Positions 23,586 through 36,092 are shown, numbered from the stretch's first letter. The stretch is 64,000 nucleotides of DNA from Phytopythium helicoides (GCA_024867545.1 JANFNE010000045.1:1-64000); one strand, 5' to 3'. Notes: generated from the sequence alone by a model not told the origin. Made by a program: numbers and translations.

Positions 23586-24052
23586 TATCTTTTTCTTCTT
23601 CTTTTTTCTTCTTTTTTCTTCTTCTTCTTCTTCTCTCGTGTTGTGTTGTGTTGTTTTGTGTTCTCTTTCGTGTCTGGTTTCTCATTTTCCCTTTTCCGTT
23701 TTCCGTTTTCCGTTTTGCGTCATTCTTTGCACAGACACGCCATCCGATCTGATCTGATCCGATGGATATTCCGCTTTGATTCGATTTGATTTGATCCAAC
23801 TCGACTCGATTTGGCTCGGTTCGACTTGGTTCGACTCGGTTCGACTCGGTTCGACTCGGATCAACTCGGATCAACTCGGATCAAGTCGGATCAAGTCGAT
23901 TGGATTGAATTGGAGGGGAGTGAAGTGGGTTGTAGTGGAATGGAATTGTTTGGCGTGGGGTTGGTTTGAGAGGCGTGGTGTGGTGTGGTGTGGTGTGTGT
24001 GTAGTGTGGCGTGTTGTTAGTAGTGTGTGTGTTAGTTGGTGGTTTTTCAAGT

Positions 24053-24125
24053 TCCCAGATAGTCTAGGTGGTTAGGATAGCTGGCTCTCACCCAGCAGAC
24101 CCGGGTTCGAGTCCCGGTCTGGGAA
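24053..24125 (+). tRNA. tRNA-Glu(CUC) copy 45
   Basis: Consensus sequence; 552 bp to the next copy. Confidence 0.97.
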
Positions 24126-24604
24126 TATCTTTTTCTTCTTCTTTTTTCTTCTTTTTTCTTCTTCTTCTTCTTCTCTCGTGTTGTGTTGTGTTGTTTTGTT
24201 TTGTGTTCTCTTTCGTGTCTGGTTTCTCATTTTCCCTTTTCCCTTTTCCGTTTTCCGTTTTCCGTTTTGCGTCATTCTTTGCACAGACACGCCATCCGAT
24301 CTGATCTGATCCGATGGATATTTCGCTTTGATTCGATTTGATTTGATCCAACTCGACTCGATTTGGCTCGGTTCGACTTGGTTCGACTCGGTTCGACTCG
24401 GTTCGACTCGGATCAACTCGGATCAACTCGGATCAAGTCGGATCAAGTCGATTCGATTGAATTGGAGGGGAGTGAAGTGGGTTGTAGTGGAATGGAATTG
24501 TTTGGCGTGGGGTTGGTTTGAGAGGCGTGGTGTGGTGTGGTGTGGTGTGTGTGTAGTGTGGCGTGTTGTTAGTAGTGTGTGTGTTAGTTGGTGGTTTTTC
24601 AAGT

Positions 24605-24677
24605 TCCCAGATAGTCTAGGTGGTTAGGATAGCTGGCTCTCACCCAGCAGACCCGGGTTCGAGTCCCGGTCTGGGAA
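24605..24677 (+). tRNA. tRNA-Glu(CUC) copy 46
   Basis: Consensus sequence; 542 bp to the next copy. Confidence 0.97.
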
Positions 24678-25146
24678 TATCTTTTTCTTCTTCTTTTTTC
24701 TTCTTCTTCTTCTTCTCTCGTGTTGTGTTGTGTTGTTTTGTTTTGTGTTCTCTTTCGTGTCTGGTTTCTCATTTTCCCTTTTCCGTTTTCCGTTTTCCGT
24801 TTTCCGTTTTGCGTCATTCTTTGCACAGACACGCCATCCGATCTGATCTGATCCGATGGATATTCCGCTTTGATTCGATTTGATTTGATCCAACTCGACT
24901 CGATTTGGCTCGGTTCGACTTGGTTCGACTCGGTTCGACTCGGTTCGACTCGGATCAACTCGGATCAACTCGGATCAAGTCGGATCAAGTCGATTGGATT
25001 GAATTGGAGGGGAGTGAAGTGGGTTGTAGTGGAATGGAATTGTTTGGCGTGGGGTTGGTTTGAGAGGCGTGGTGTGGTGTGGTGTGGTGTGTGTGTAGTG
25101 TGGCGTGTTGTTAGTAGTGTGTGTGTTAGTTGGTGGTTTTTCAAGT

Positions 25147-25219
25147 TCCCAGATAGTCTAGGTGGTTAGGATAGCTGGCTCTCACCCAGCAGACCCGGGT
25201 TCGAGTCCCGGTCTGGGAA
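25147..25219 (+). tRNA. tRNA-Glu(CUC) copy 47
   Basis: Consensus sequence; 545 bp to the next copy. Confidence 0.97.
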
Positions 25220-25691
25220 TATCTTTTTCTTCTTCTTTTTTCTTCTTTTTTCTTCTTCTTCTTCTTCTCTCGTGTTGTGTTGTGTTGTTTTGTTTTGTGT
25301 TCTCTTTCGTGTCTGGTTTCTCATTTTCCCTTTTCCGTTTTCCGTTTTCCGTTTTGCGTCATTCTTTGCACAGACACGCCATCCGATCTGATCTGATCCG
25401 ATGGATATTCCGCTTTGATTCGATTTGATTTGATCCAACTCGACTCGATTTGGCTCGGTTCGACTTGGTTCGACTCGGTTCGACTCGGTTCGACTCGGAT
25501 CAACTCGGATCAACTCGGATCAACTCGGATCAAGTCGATTGGATTGAATTGGAGGGGAGTGAAGTGGGTTGTAGTGGAATGGAATTGTTTGGCGTGGGGT
25601 TGGTTTGAGAGGCGTGGTGTGGTGTGGTGTGGTGTGTGTGTAGTGTGGCGTGTTGTTAGTAGTGTGTGTGTTAGTTGGTGGTTTTTCAAGT

Positions 25692-25764
25692 TCCCAGATA
25701 GTCTAGGTGGTTAGGATAGCTGGCTCTCACCCAGCAGACCCGGGTTCGAGTCCCGGTCTGGGAA
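25692..25764 (+). tRNA. tRNA-Glu(CUC) copy 48
   Basis: Consensus sequence; 540 bp to the next copy. Confidence 0.97.
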
Positions 25765-26231
25765 TATCTTTTTCTTCTTCTTTTTTCTTCTTTTTTCTTC
25801 TTCTTCTTCTTCTCTCGTGTTGTGTTGTGTTGTTTTGTGTTCTCTTTCGTGTCTGGTTTCTCATTTTCCCTTTTCCGTTTTCCGTTTTCCGTTTTGCGTC
25901 ATTCTTTGCACAGACACGCCATCCGATCTGATCTGATCCGATGGATATTCCGCTTTGATTCGATTTGATTTGATCCAACTCGACTCGATTTGGCTCGGTT
26001 CGACTTGGTTCGACTCGGTTCGACTCGGTTCGACTCGGATCAACTCGGATCAACTCGGATCAACTCGGATCAAGTCGATTGGATTGAATTGGAGGGGAGT
26101 GAAGTGGGTTGTAGTGGAATGGAATTGTTTGGCGTGGGGTTGGTTTGAGAGGCGTGGTGTGGTGTGGTGTGGTGTGTGTGTAGTGTGGCGTGTTGTTAGT
26201 AGTGTGTGTGTTAGTTGGTGGTTTTTCAAGT

Positions 26232-26304
26232 TCCCAGATAGTCTAGGTGGTTAGGATAGCTGGCTCTCACCCAGCAGACCCGGGTTCGAGTCCCGGTCTG
26301 GGAA
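26232..26304 (+). tRNA. tRNA-Glu(CUC) copy 49
   Basis: Consensus sequence; 552 bp to the next copy. Confidence 0.97.
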
Positions 26305-26783
26305 TATCTTTTTCTTCTTCTTTTTTCTTCTTTTTTCTTCTTCTTCTTCTTCTCTCGTGTTGTGTTGTGTTGTTTTGTTTTGTGTTCTCTTTCGTGTCTG
26401 GTTTCTCATTTTCCCTTTTCCCTTTTCCGTTTTCCGTTTTCCGTTTTGCGTCATTCTTTGCACAGACACGCCATCCGATCTGATCTGATCCGATGGATAT
26501 TCCGCTTTGATTCGATTTGATTTGATCCAACTCGACTCGATTTGGCTCGGTTCGACTTGGTTCGACTCGGTTCGACTCGGTTCGACTCGGATCAACTCGG
26601 ATCAACTCGGATCAAGTCGGATCAAGTCGATTCGATTGAATTGGAGGGGAGTGAAGTGGGTTGTAGTGGAATGGAATTGTTTGGCGTGGGGTTGGTTTGA
26701 GAGGCGTGGTGTGGTGTGGTGTGGTGTGTGTGTAGTGTGGCGTGTTGTTAGTAGTGTGTGTGTTAGTTGGTGGTTTTTCAAGT

Positions 26784-26856
26784 TCCCAGATAGTCTAGGT
26801 GGTTAGGATAGCTGGCTCTCACCCAGCAGACCCGGGTTCGAGTCCCGGTCTGGGAA
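26784..26856 (+). tRNA. tRNA-Glu(CUC) copy 50
   Basis: Consensus sequence; 538 bp to the next copy. Confidence 0.97.
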
Positions 26857-27321
26857 TATCTTTTTCTTCTTCTTTCTTCTTCTTCTTCTTCTTCTTCTCT
26901 CGTGTTGTGTTGTGTTGTTTTGTTTTGTGTTCTCTTTCGTGTCTGGTTTCTCATTTTCCCTTTTCCCTTTTCCGTTTTGCGTTTTGCGTCATTCTTTGCA
27001 CAGACACGCCATCCGATCTGATCTGATCCGATGGATATTCCGCTTTGATTCGATTTGATTTGATCCAACTCGACTCGATTTGGCTCGGTTCGACTTGGTT
27101 CGACTCGGTTCGACTCGGTTCGACTCGGATCAACTCGGATCAACTCGGATCAACTCGGATCAAGTCGATTGGATTGAATTGGAGGGGAGTGAAGTGGGTT
27201 GTAGTGGAATGGAATTGTTTGGCGTGGGGTTGGTTTGAGAGGCGTGGTGTGGTGTGGTGTGGTGTGTGTGTAGTGTGGCGTGTTGTTAGTAGTGTGTGTG
27301 TTAGTTGGTGGTTTTTCAAGT

Positions 27322-27394
27322 TCCCAGATAGTCTAGGTGGTTAGGATAGCTGGCTCTCACCCAGCAGACCCGGGTTCGAGTCCCGGTCTGGGAA
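27322..27394 (+). tRNA. tRNA-Glu(CUC) copy 51
   Basis: Consensus sequence; 545 bp to the next copy. Confidence 0.97.
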
Positions 27395-27866
27395 TATCTT
27401 TTTCTTCTTCTTTTTTCTTCTTTTTTCTTCTTCTTCTTCTTCTCTCGTGTTGTGTTGTGTTGTTTTGTTTTGTGTTCTCTTTCGTGTCTGGTTTCTCATT
27501 TTCCCTTTTCCGTTTTCCGTTTTGCGTTTTGCGTCATTCTTTGCACAGACACGCCATCCGATCTGATCTGATCCGATGGATATTTCGCTTTGATTCGATT
27601 TGATTTGATCCAACTCGACTCGATTTGGCTCGGTTCGACTTGGTTCGACTCGGTTCGACTCGGTTCGACTCGGATCAACTCGGATCAACTCGGATCAACT
27701 CGGATCAAGTCGATTGGATTGAATTGGAGGGGAGTGAAGTGGGTTGTAGTGGAATGGAATTGTTTGGCGTGGGGTTGGTTTGAGAGGCGTGGTGTGGTGT
27801 GGTGTGGTGTGTGTGTAGTGTGGCGTGTTGTTAGTAGTGTGTGTGTTAGTTGGTGGTTTTTCAAGT

Positions 27867-27939
27867 TCCCAGATAGTCTAGGTGGTTAGGATAGCTGGCT
27901 CTCACCCAGCAGACCCGGGTTCGAGTCCCGGTCTGGGAA
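27867..27939 (+). tRNA. tRNA-Glu(CUC) copy 52
   Basis: Consensus sequence; 543 bp to the next copy. Confidence 0.97.
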
Positions 27940-28409
27940 TATCTTTTTCTTCTTCTTTTTTCTTCTTTTTTCTTCTTCTTCTTCTTCTTCTCTCGTGTTG
28001 TGTTGTGTTGTTTTGTGTTCTCTTTCGTGTCTGGTTTCTCATTTTCCCTTTTCCGTTTTCCGTTTTGCGTTTTGCGTCATTCTTTGCACAGACACGCCAT
28101 CCGATCTGATCTGATCCGATGGATATTTCGCTTTGATTCGATTTGATTTGATCCAACTCGACTCGATTTGGCTCGGTTCGACTTGGTTCGACTCGGTTCG
28201 ACTCGGTTCGACTCGGATCAACTCGGATCAACTCGGATCAACTCGGATCAAGTCGATTGGATTGAATTGGAGGGGAGTGAAGTGGGTTGTAGTGGAATGG
28301 AATTGTTTGGCGTGGGGTTGGTTTGAGAGGCGTGGTGTGGTGTGGTGTGGTGTGTGTGTAGTGTGGCGTGTTGTTAGTAGTGTGTGTGTTAGTTGGTGGT
28401 TTTTCAAGT

Positions 28410-28482
28410 TCCCAGATAGTCTAGGTGGTTAGGATAGCTGGCTCTCACCCAGCAGACCCGGGTTCGAGTCCCGGTCTGGGAA
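28410..28482 (+). tRNA. tRNA-Glu(CUC) copy 53
   Basis: Consensus sequence; 532 bp to the next copy. Confidence 0.97.
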
Positions 28483-28941
28483 TATCTTTTTCTTCTTCTT
28501 TTTTCTTCTTCTTCTTCTTCTCTCGTGTTGTGTTGTGTTGTTTTGTTTTGTGTTCTCTTTCGTGTCTGGTTTCTCATTTTCCCTTTTCCCTTTTCCGTTT
28601 TCCGTTTTCCGTTTTGCGTCATTCTTTGCACAGACACGCCATCCGATCTGATCTGATCCGATGGATATTCCGCTTTGATTCGATTTGATTTGATCCAACT
28701 CGACTCGATTTGGCTCGGTTCGACTTGGTTCGACTCGGTTCGACTCGGTTCGACTCGGATCAACTCGGATCAAGTCGGATCAAGTCGATTGGATTGAATT
28801 GGAGGGGAGTGAAGTGGGTTGTAGTGGAATGGAATTGTTTGGCGTGGGGTTGGTTTGAGAGGCGTGGTGTGGTGTGGTGTGGTGTGTGTGTAGTGTGGCG
28901 TGTTGTTAGTAGTGTGTGTGTTAGTTGGTGGTTTTTCAAGT

Positions 28942-29014
28942 TCCCAGATAGTCTAGGTGGTTAGGATAGCTGGCTCTCACCCAGCAGACCCGGGTTCGAG
29001 TCCCGGTCTGGGAA
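28942..29014 (+). tRNA. tRNA-Glu(CUC) copy 54
   Basis: Consensus sequence; pyrimidine tract has three T6 runs; 531 bp to the next copy. Confidence 0.97.
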
Positions 29015-29472
29015 TATCTTTTTCTTCTTCTTTTTTCTTCTTTTTTCTTCTTTTTTCTTCTTCTCTCGTGTTGTGTTGTGTTGTTTTGTGTTCTCTTTCG
29101 TGTCTGGTTTCTCATTTTCCCTTTTCCGTTTTCCGTTTTCCGTTTTGCGTCATTCTTTGCACAGACACGCCATCCGATCTGATCTGATCCGATGGATATT
29201 CCGCTTTGATTCGATTTGATTTGATCCAACTCGACTCGATTTGGCTCGGTTCGACTTGGTTCGACTCGGTTCGACTCGGTTCGACTCGGATCAACTCGGA
29301 TCAACTCGGATCAAGTCGATTCGATTGAATTGGAGGGGAGTGAAGTGGGTTGTAGTGGAATGGAATTGTTTGGCGTGGGGTTGGTTTGAGAGGCGTGGTG
29401 TGGTGTGGTGTGGTGTGTGTGTAGTGTGGCGTGTTGTTAGTAGTGTGTGTGTTAGTTGGTGGTTTTTCAAGT

Positions 29473-29545
29473 TCCTAGATAGTCTAGGTGGTTAGGATAG
29501 CTGGCTCTCACCCAGCAGACCCGGGTTCGAGTCCCGGTCTGGGAA
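29473..29545 (+). tRNA. tRNA-Glu(CUC) copy 55, C4 to T4 variant
   Basis: The 5' acceptor strand reads TCCTAGA instead of TCCCAGA (T at 29476). Base pair 4-69 becomes a U-G wobble, so the tRNA should still fold. I noticed no other substitution inside a tRNA copy in the array. 540 bp to the next copy. Confidence 0.95.
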
Positions 29546-30012
29546 TATCTTTTTCTTCTTCTTTTTTCTTCTTTTTTCTTCTTCTTCTTCTTCTCTCGTG
29601 TTGTGTTGTGTTGTTTTGTGTTCTCTTTCGTGTCTGGTTTCTCATTTTCCCTTTTCCGTTTTCCGTTTTCCGTTTTGCGTCATTCTTTGCACAGACACGC
29701 CATCCGATCTGATCTGATCCGATGGATATTCCGCTTTGATTCGATTTGATTTGATCCAACTCGACTCGATTTGGCTCGGTTCGACTTGGTTCGACTCGGT
29801 TCGACTCGGTTCGACTCGGATCAACTCGGATCAACTCGGATCAAGTCGGATCAAGTCGATTCGATTGAATTGGAGGGGAGTGAAGTGGGTTGTAGTGGAA
29901 TGGAATTGTTTGGCGTGGGGTTGGTTTGAGAGGCGTGGTGTGGTGTGGTGTGGTGTGTGTGTAGTGTGGCGTGTTGTTAGTAGTGTGTGTGTTAGTTGGT
30001 GGTTTTTCAAGT

Positions 30013-30085
30013 TCCCAGATAGTCTAGGTGGTTAGGATAGCTGGCTCTCACCCAGCAGACCCGGGTTCGAGTCCCGGTCTGGGAA
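30013..30085 (+). tRNA. tRNA-Glu(CUC) copy 56
   Basis: Consensus sequence; 545 bp to the next copy. Confidence 0.97.
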
Positions 30086-30557
30086 TATCTTTTTCTTCTT
30101 CTTTCTTCTTCTTCTTCTTCTTCTTCTCTCGTGTTGTGTTGTGTTGTTTTGTTTTGTGTTCTCTTTCGTGTCTGGTTTCTCATTTTCCCTTTTCCCTTTT
30201 CCGTTTTCCGTTTTCCGTTTTGCGTCATTCTTTGCACAGACACGCCATCCGATCTGATCTGATCCGATGGATATTCCGCTTTGATTCGATTTGATTTGAT
30301 CCAACTCGACTCGATTTGGCTCGGTTCGACTTGGTTCGACTCGGTTCGACTCGGTTCGACTCGGATCAACTCGGATCAACTCGGATCAAGTCGGATCAAG
30401 TCGATTCGATTGAATTGGAGGGGAGTGAAGTGGGTTGTAGTGGAATGGAATTGTTTGGCGTGGGGTTGGTTTGAGAGGCGTGGTGTGGTGTGGTGTGGTG
30501 TGTGTGTAGTGTGGCGTGTTGTTAGTAGTGTGTGTGTTAGTTGGTGGTTTTTCAAGT

Positions 30558-30630
30558 TCCCAGATAGTCTAGGTGGTTAGGATAGCTGGCTCTCACCCAG
30601 CAGACCCGGGTTCGAGTCCCGGTCTGGGAA
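30558..30630 (+). tRNA. tRNA-Glu(CUC) copy 57
   Basis: Consensus sequence; spacer matches that after copy 58; 544 bp to the next copy. Confidence 0.97.
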
Positions 30631-31101
30631 TATCTTTTTCTTCTTCTTTTTTCTTCTTTCTTTTTTCTTCTTCTTCTTCTTCTCTCGTGTTGTGTTGTGT
30701 TGTTTTGTGTTCTCTTTCGTGTCTGGTTTCTCATTTTCCCTTTTCCGTTTTCCGTTTTGCGTTTTGCGTCATTCTTTGCACAGACACGCCATCCGATCTG
30801 ATCTGATCCGATGGATATTCCGCTTTGATTCGATTTGATTTGATCCAACTCGACTCGATTTGGCTCGGTTCGACTTGGTTCGACTCGGTTCGACTCGGTT
30901 CGACTCGGATCAACTCGGATCAACTCGGATCAAGTCGGATCAAGTCGATTCGATTGAATTGGAGGGGAGTGAAGTGGGTTGTAGTGGAATGGAATTGTTT
31001 GGCGTGGGGTTGGTTTGAGAGGCGTGGTGTGGTGTGGTGTGGTGTGTGTGTAGTGTGGCGTGTTGTTAGTAGTGTGTGTGTTAGTTGGTGGTTTTTCAAG
31101 T

Positions 31102-31174
31102 TCCCAGATAGTCTAGGTGGTTAGGATAGCTGGCTCTCACCCAGCAGACCCGGGTTCGAGTCCCGGTCTGGGAA
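31102..31174 (+). tRNA. tRNA-Glu(CUC) copy 58
   Basis: Consensus sequence; 544 bp to the next copy. Confidence 0.97.
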
Positions 31175-31645
31175 TATCTTTTTCTTCTTCTTTTTTCTTC
31201 TTTCTTTTTTCTTCTTCTTCTTCTTCTCTCGTGTTGTGTTGTGTTGTTTTGTGTTCTCTTTCGTGTCTGGTTTCTCATTTTCCCTTTTCCGTTTTCCGTT
31301 TTGCGTTTTGCGTCATTCTTTGCACAGACACGCCATCCGATCTGATCTGATCCGATGGATATTCCGCTTTGATTCGATTTGATTTGATCCAACTCGACTC
31401 GATTTGGCTCGGTTCGACTTGGTTCGACTCGGTTCGACTCGGTTCGACTCGGATCAACTCGGATCAACTCGGATCAAGTCGGATCAAGTCGATTCGATTG
31501 AATTGGAGGGGAGTGAAGTGGGTTGTAGTGGAATGGAATTGTTTGGCGTGGGGTTGGTTTGAGAGGCGTGGTGTGGTGTGGTGTGGTGTGTGTGTAGTGT
31601 GGCGTGTTGTTAGTAGTGTGTGTGTTAGTTGGTGGTTTTTCAAGT

Positions 31646-31718
31646 TCCCAGATAGTCTAGGTGGTTAGGATAGCTGGCTCTCACCCAGCAGACCCGGGTT
31701 CGAGTCCCGGTCTGGGAA
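31646..31718 (+). tRNA. tRNA-Glu(CUC) copy 59
   Basis: Consensus sequence; 547 bp to the next copy. Confidence 0.97.
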
Positions 31719-32192
31719 TATCTTTTTCTTCTTCTTTTTTCTTCTTTTTTCTTCTTCTTCTTCTTCTCTCGTGTTGTGTTGTGTTGTTTTGTGTTCTCTT
31801 TCGTGTCTGGTTTCTCATTTTCCCTTTTCCCTTTTCCGTTTTCCGTTTTGCGTTTTGCGTCATTCTTTGCACAGACACGCCATCCGATCTGATCTGATCC
31901 GATGGATATTCCGCTTTGATTCGATTTGATTTGATCCAACTCGACTCGATTTGGCTCGGTTCGACTTGGTTCGACTCGGTTCGACTCGGTTCGACTCGGA
32001 TCAACTCGGATCAACTCGGATCAACTCGGATCAAGTCGATTGGATTGAATTGGAGGGGAGTGAAGTGGGTTGTAGTGGAATGGAATTGTTTGGCGTGGGG
32101 TTGGTTTGAGAGGCGTGGTGTGGTGTGGTGTGGTGTGTGTGTAGTGTGGCGTGTTGTTAGTAGTGTGTGTGTTAGTTGGTGGTTTTTCAAGT

Positions 32193-32265
32193 TCCCAGAT
32201 AGTCTAGGTGGTTAGGATAGCTGGCTCTCACCCAGCAGACCCGGGTTCGAGTCCCGGTCTGGGAA
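32193..32265 (+). tRNA. tRNA-Glu(CUC) copy 60
   Basis: Consensus sequence; 552 bp to the next copy. Confidence 0.97.
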
Positions 32266-32744
32266 TATCTTTTTCTTCTTCTTTTTTCTTCTTTTTTCTT
32301 CTTCTTCTTCTTCTCTCGTGTTGTGTTGTGTTGTTTTGTTTTGTGTTCTCTTTCGTGTCTGGTTTCTCATTTTCCCTTTTCCCTTTTCCGTTTTCCGTTT
32401 TCCGTTTTGCGTCATTCTTTGCACAGACACGCCATCCGATCTGATCTGATCCGATGGATATTCCGCTTTGATTCGATTTGATTTGATCCAACTCGACTCG
32501 ATTTGGCTCGGTTCGACTTGGTTCGACTCGGTTCGACTCGGTTCGACTCGGATCAACTCGGATCAACTCGGATCAAGTCGGATCAAGTCGATTCGATTGA
32601 ATTGGAGGGGAGTGAAGTGGGTTGTAGTGGAATGGAATTGTTTGGCGTGGGGTTGGTTTGAGAGGCGTGGTGTGGTGTGGTGTGGTGTGTGTGTAGTGTG
32701 GCGTGTTGTTAGTAGTGTGTGTGTTAGTTGGTGGTTTTTCAAGT

Positions 32745-32817
32745 TCCCAGATAGTCTAGGTGGTTAGGATAGCTGGCTCTCACCCAGCAGACCCGGGTTC
32801 GAGTCCCGGTCTGGGAA
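32745..32817 (+). tRNA. tRNA-Glu(CUC) copy 61
   Basis: Consensus sequence; 537 bp to the next copy. Confidence 0.97.
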
Positions 32818-33281
32818 TATCTTTTTCTTCTTCTTTTTTCTTCTTCTTCTTCTTCTCTCGTGTTGTGTTGTGTTGTGTTGTGTTGTTTTGTGTTCTCTTT
32901 CGTGTCTGGTTTCTCATTTTCCCTTTTCCGTTTTCCGTTTTCCGTTTTCCGTTTTGCGTCATTCTTTGCACAGACACGCCATCCGATCTGATCTGATCCG
33001 ATGGATATTCCGCTTTGATTCGATTTGATTTGATCCAACTCGACTCGATTTGGCTCGGTTCGACTTGGTTCGACTCGGTTCGACTCGGTTCGACTCGGAT
33101 CAACTCGGATCAAGTCGGATCAAGTCGATTCGATTGAATTGGAGGGGAGTGAAGTGGGTTGTAGTGGAATGGAATTGTTTGGCGTGGGGTTGGTTTGAGA
33201 GGCGTGGTGTGGTGTGGTGTGGTGTGTGTGTAGTGTGGCGTGTTGTTAGTAGTGTGTGTGTTAGTTGGTGGTTTTTCAAGT

Positions 33282-33354
33282 TCCCAGATAGTCTAGGTGG
33301 TTAGGATAGCTGGCTCTCACCCAGCAGACCCGGGTTCGAGTCCCGGTCTGGGAA
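33282..33354 (+). tRNA. tRNA-Glu(CUC) copy 62
   Basis: Consensus sequence; 532 bp to the next copy. Confidence 0.97.
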
Positions 33355-33813
33355 TATCTTTTTCTTCTTCTTTTTTCTTCTTCTTCTTCTTCTCTCGTGT
33401 TGTGTTGTGTTGTTTTGTTTTGTGTTCTCTTTCGTGTCTGGTTTCTCATTTTCCCTTTTCCGTTTTCCGTTTTCCGTTTTCCGTTTTGCGTCATTCTTTG
33501 CACAGACACGCCATCCGATCTGATCTGATCCGATGGATATTCCGCTTTGATTCGATTTGATTTGATCCAACTCGACTCGATTTGGCTCGGTTCGACTTGG
33601 TTCGACTCGGTTCGACTCGGTTCGACTCGGATCAACTCGGATCAAGTCGGATCAAGTCGATTCGATTGAATTGGAGGGGAGTGAAGTGGGTTGTAGTGGA
33701 ATGGAATTGTTTGGCGTGGGGTTGGTTTGAGAGGCGTGGTGTGGTGTGGTGTGGTGTGTGTGTAGTGTGGCGTGTTGTTAGTAGTGTGTGTGTTAGTTGG
33801 TGGTTTTTCAAGT

Positions 33814-33886
33814 TCCCAGATAGTCTAGGTGGTTAGGATAGCTGGCTCTCACCCAGCAGACCCGGGTTCGAGTCCCGGTCTGGGAA
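33814..33886 (+). tRNA. tRNA-Glu(CUC) copy 63
   Basis: Consensus sequence; its spacer has one extra GTGTG pentamer near 34,310; 556 bp to the next copy. Confidence 0.97.
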
Positions 33887-34369
33887 TATCTTTTTCTTCT
33901 TCTTTTTTCTTCTTTCTTTTTTCTTCTTCTTCTTCTTCTCTCGTGTTGTGTTGTTTTGTTTTGTGTTCTCTTTCGTGTCTGGTTTCTCATTTTCCCTTTT
34001 CCGTTTTCCGTTTTCCGTTTTGCGTTTTGCGTCATTCTTTGCACAGACACGCCATCCGATCTGATCTGATCCGATGGATATTTCGCTTTGATTCGATTTG
34101 ATTTGATCCAACTCGACTCGATTTGGCTCGGTTCGACTTGGTTCGACTCGGTTCGACTCGGTTCGACTCGGATCAACTCGGATCAACTCGGATCAACTCG
34201 GATCAAGTCGATTGGATTGAATTGGAGGGGAGTGAAGTGGGTTGTAGTGGAATGGAATTGTTTGGCGTGGGGTTGGTTTGAGAGGCGTGGTGTGGTGTGG
34301 TGTGGTGTGGTGTGTGTGTAGTGTGGCGTGTTGTTAGTAGTGTGTGTGTTAGTTGGTGGTTTTTCAAGT

Positions 34370-34442
34370 TCCCAGATAGTCTAGGTGGTTAGGATAGCTG
34401 GCTCTCACCCAGCAGACCCGGGTTCGAGTCCCGGTCTGGGAA
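34370..34442 (+). tRNA. tRNA-Glu(CUC) copy 64
   Basis: Consensus sequence; followed by a GGCTCGATTT-variant spacer; 553 bp to the next copy. Confidence 0.97.
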
Positions 34443-34922
34443 TATCTTTTTCTTCTTCTTTTTTCTTCTTCTTCTTCTTCTCTCGTGTTGTGTTGTGTTG
34501 TGTTGTGTTGTTTTGTGTTCTCTTTCGTGTCTGGTTTCTCATTTTCCCTTTTCCCTTTTCCGTTTTCCGTTTTCCGTTTTGCGTCATTCTTTGCACAGAC
34601 ACGCCATCCGATCTGATCTGATCCGATGGATATTCCGCTTTGATTCGATTTGATTTGATCCAACTCGACTCGATTTGGCTCGATTTGGCTCGATTTGGCT
34701 TGGTTCGACTCGGTTCGACTCGGTTCGACTCGGTTCGACTCGATTCGACTCGGATCAACTCGGATCAAGTCGGGTTGAATTGGAGGGGATTGAAGTGGGT
34801 TGTAGTGGAATGGAATTGTTTGGCGTGGGGTTGGTTTGAGAGGCGTGGTGTGGTGTGGTGTGGTGTGTGTGTAGTGTGGCGTGTTGTTAGTAGTGTGTGT
34901 GTTAGTTGGTGGTTTTTCAAGT

Positions 34923-34995
34923 TCCCAGATAGTCTAGGTGGTTAGGATAGCTGGCTCTCACCCAGCAGACCCGGGTTCGAGTCCCGGTCTGGGAA
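34923..34995 (+). tRNA. tRNA-Glu(CUC) copy 65
   Basis: Consensus sequence; followed by the third GGCTCGATTT-variant spacer, with an extra GT near 35,420; 550 bp to the next copy. Confidence 0.97.
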
Positions 34996-35472
34996 TATCT
35001 TTTTCTTCTTCTTTTTTCTTCTTCTTCTTCTTCTCTCGTGTTGTGTTGTGTTGTTTTGTTTTGTGTTCTCTTTCGTGTCTGGTTTCTCATTTTCCCTTTT
35101 CCGTTTTCCGTTTTCCGTTTTCCGTTTTGCGTCATTCTTTGCACAGACACGCCATCCGATCTGATCTGATCCGATGGATATTCCGCTTTGATTCGATTTG
35201 ATTTGATCCAACTCGACTCGATTTGGCTCGATTTGGCTCGATTTGGCTTGGTTCGACTCGGTTCGACTCGGTTCGACTCGGTTCGACTCGATTCGACTCG
35301 GATCAACTCGGATCAAGTCGGGTTGAATTGGAGGGGATTGAAGTGGGTTGTAGTGGAATGGAATTGTTTGGCGTGGGGTTGGTTTGAGAGGCGTGGTGTG
35401 GTGTGGTGTGGTGTGTGTGTGTAGTGTGGCGTGTTGTTAGTAGTGTGTGTGTTAGTTGGTGGTTTTTCAAGT

Positions 35473-35545
35473 TCCCAGATAGTCTAGGTGGTTAGGATAG
35501 CTGGCTCTCACCCAGCAGACCCGGGTTCGAGTCCCGGTCTGGGAA
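35473..35545 (+). tRNA. tRNA-Glu(CUC) copy 66
   Basis: Consensus sequence; 547 bp to the next copy. Confidence 0.97.
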
Positions 35546-36019
35546 TATCTTTTTCTTCTTCTTTTTTCTTCTTCTTCTTCTTCTCTCGTGTTGTGTTGTG
35601 TTGTGTTGTGTTGTTTTGTGTTCTCTTTCGTGTCTGGTTTCTCATTTTCCCTTTTCCCTTTTCCGTTTTCCGTTTTCCGTTTTGCGTCATTCTTTGCACA
35701 GACACGCCATCCGATCTGATCTGATCCGATGGATATTCCGCTTTGATTCGATTTGATTTGATCCAACTCGACTCGATTTGGCTCGGTTCGACTTGGTTCG
35801 ACTCGGTTCGACTCGGTTCGACTCGGATCAACTCGGATCAACTCGGATCAACTCGGATCAAGTCGATTGGATTGAATTGGAGGGGAGTGAAGTGGGTTGT
35901 AGTGGAATGGAATTGTTTGGCGTGGGGTTGGTTTGAGAGGCGTGGTGTGGTGTGGTGTGGTGTGTGTGTAGTGTGGCGTGTTGTTAGTAGTGTGTGTGTT
36001 AGTTGGTGGTTTTTCAAGT

Positions 36020-36092
36020 TCCCAGATAGTCTAGGTGGTTAGGATAGCTGGCTCTCACCCAGCAGACCCGGGTTCGAGTCCCGGTCTGGGAA
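36020..36092 (+). tRNA. tRNA-Glu(CUC) copy 67
   Basis: Consensus sequence; 551 bp to the next copy. Confidence 0.97.
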
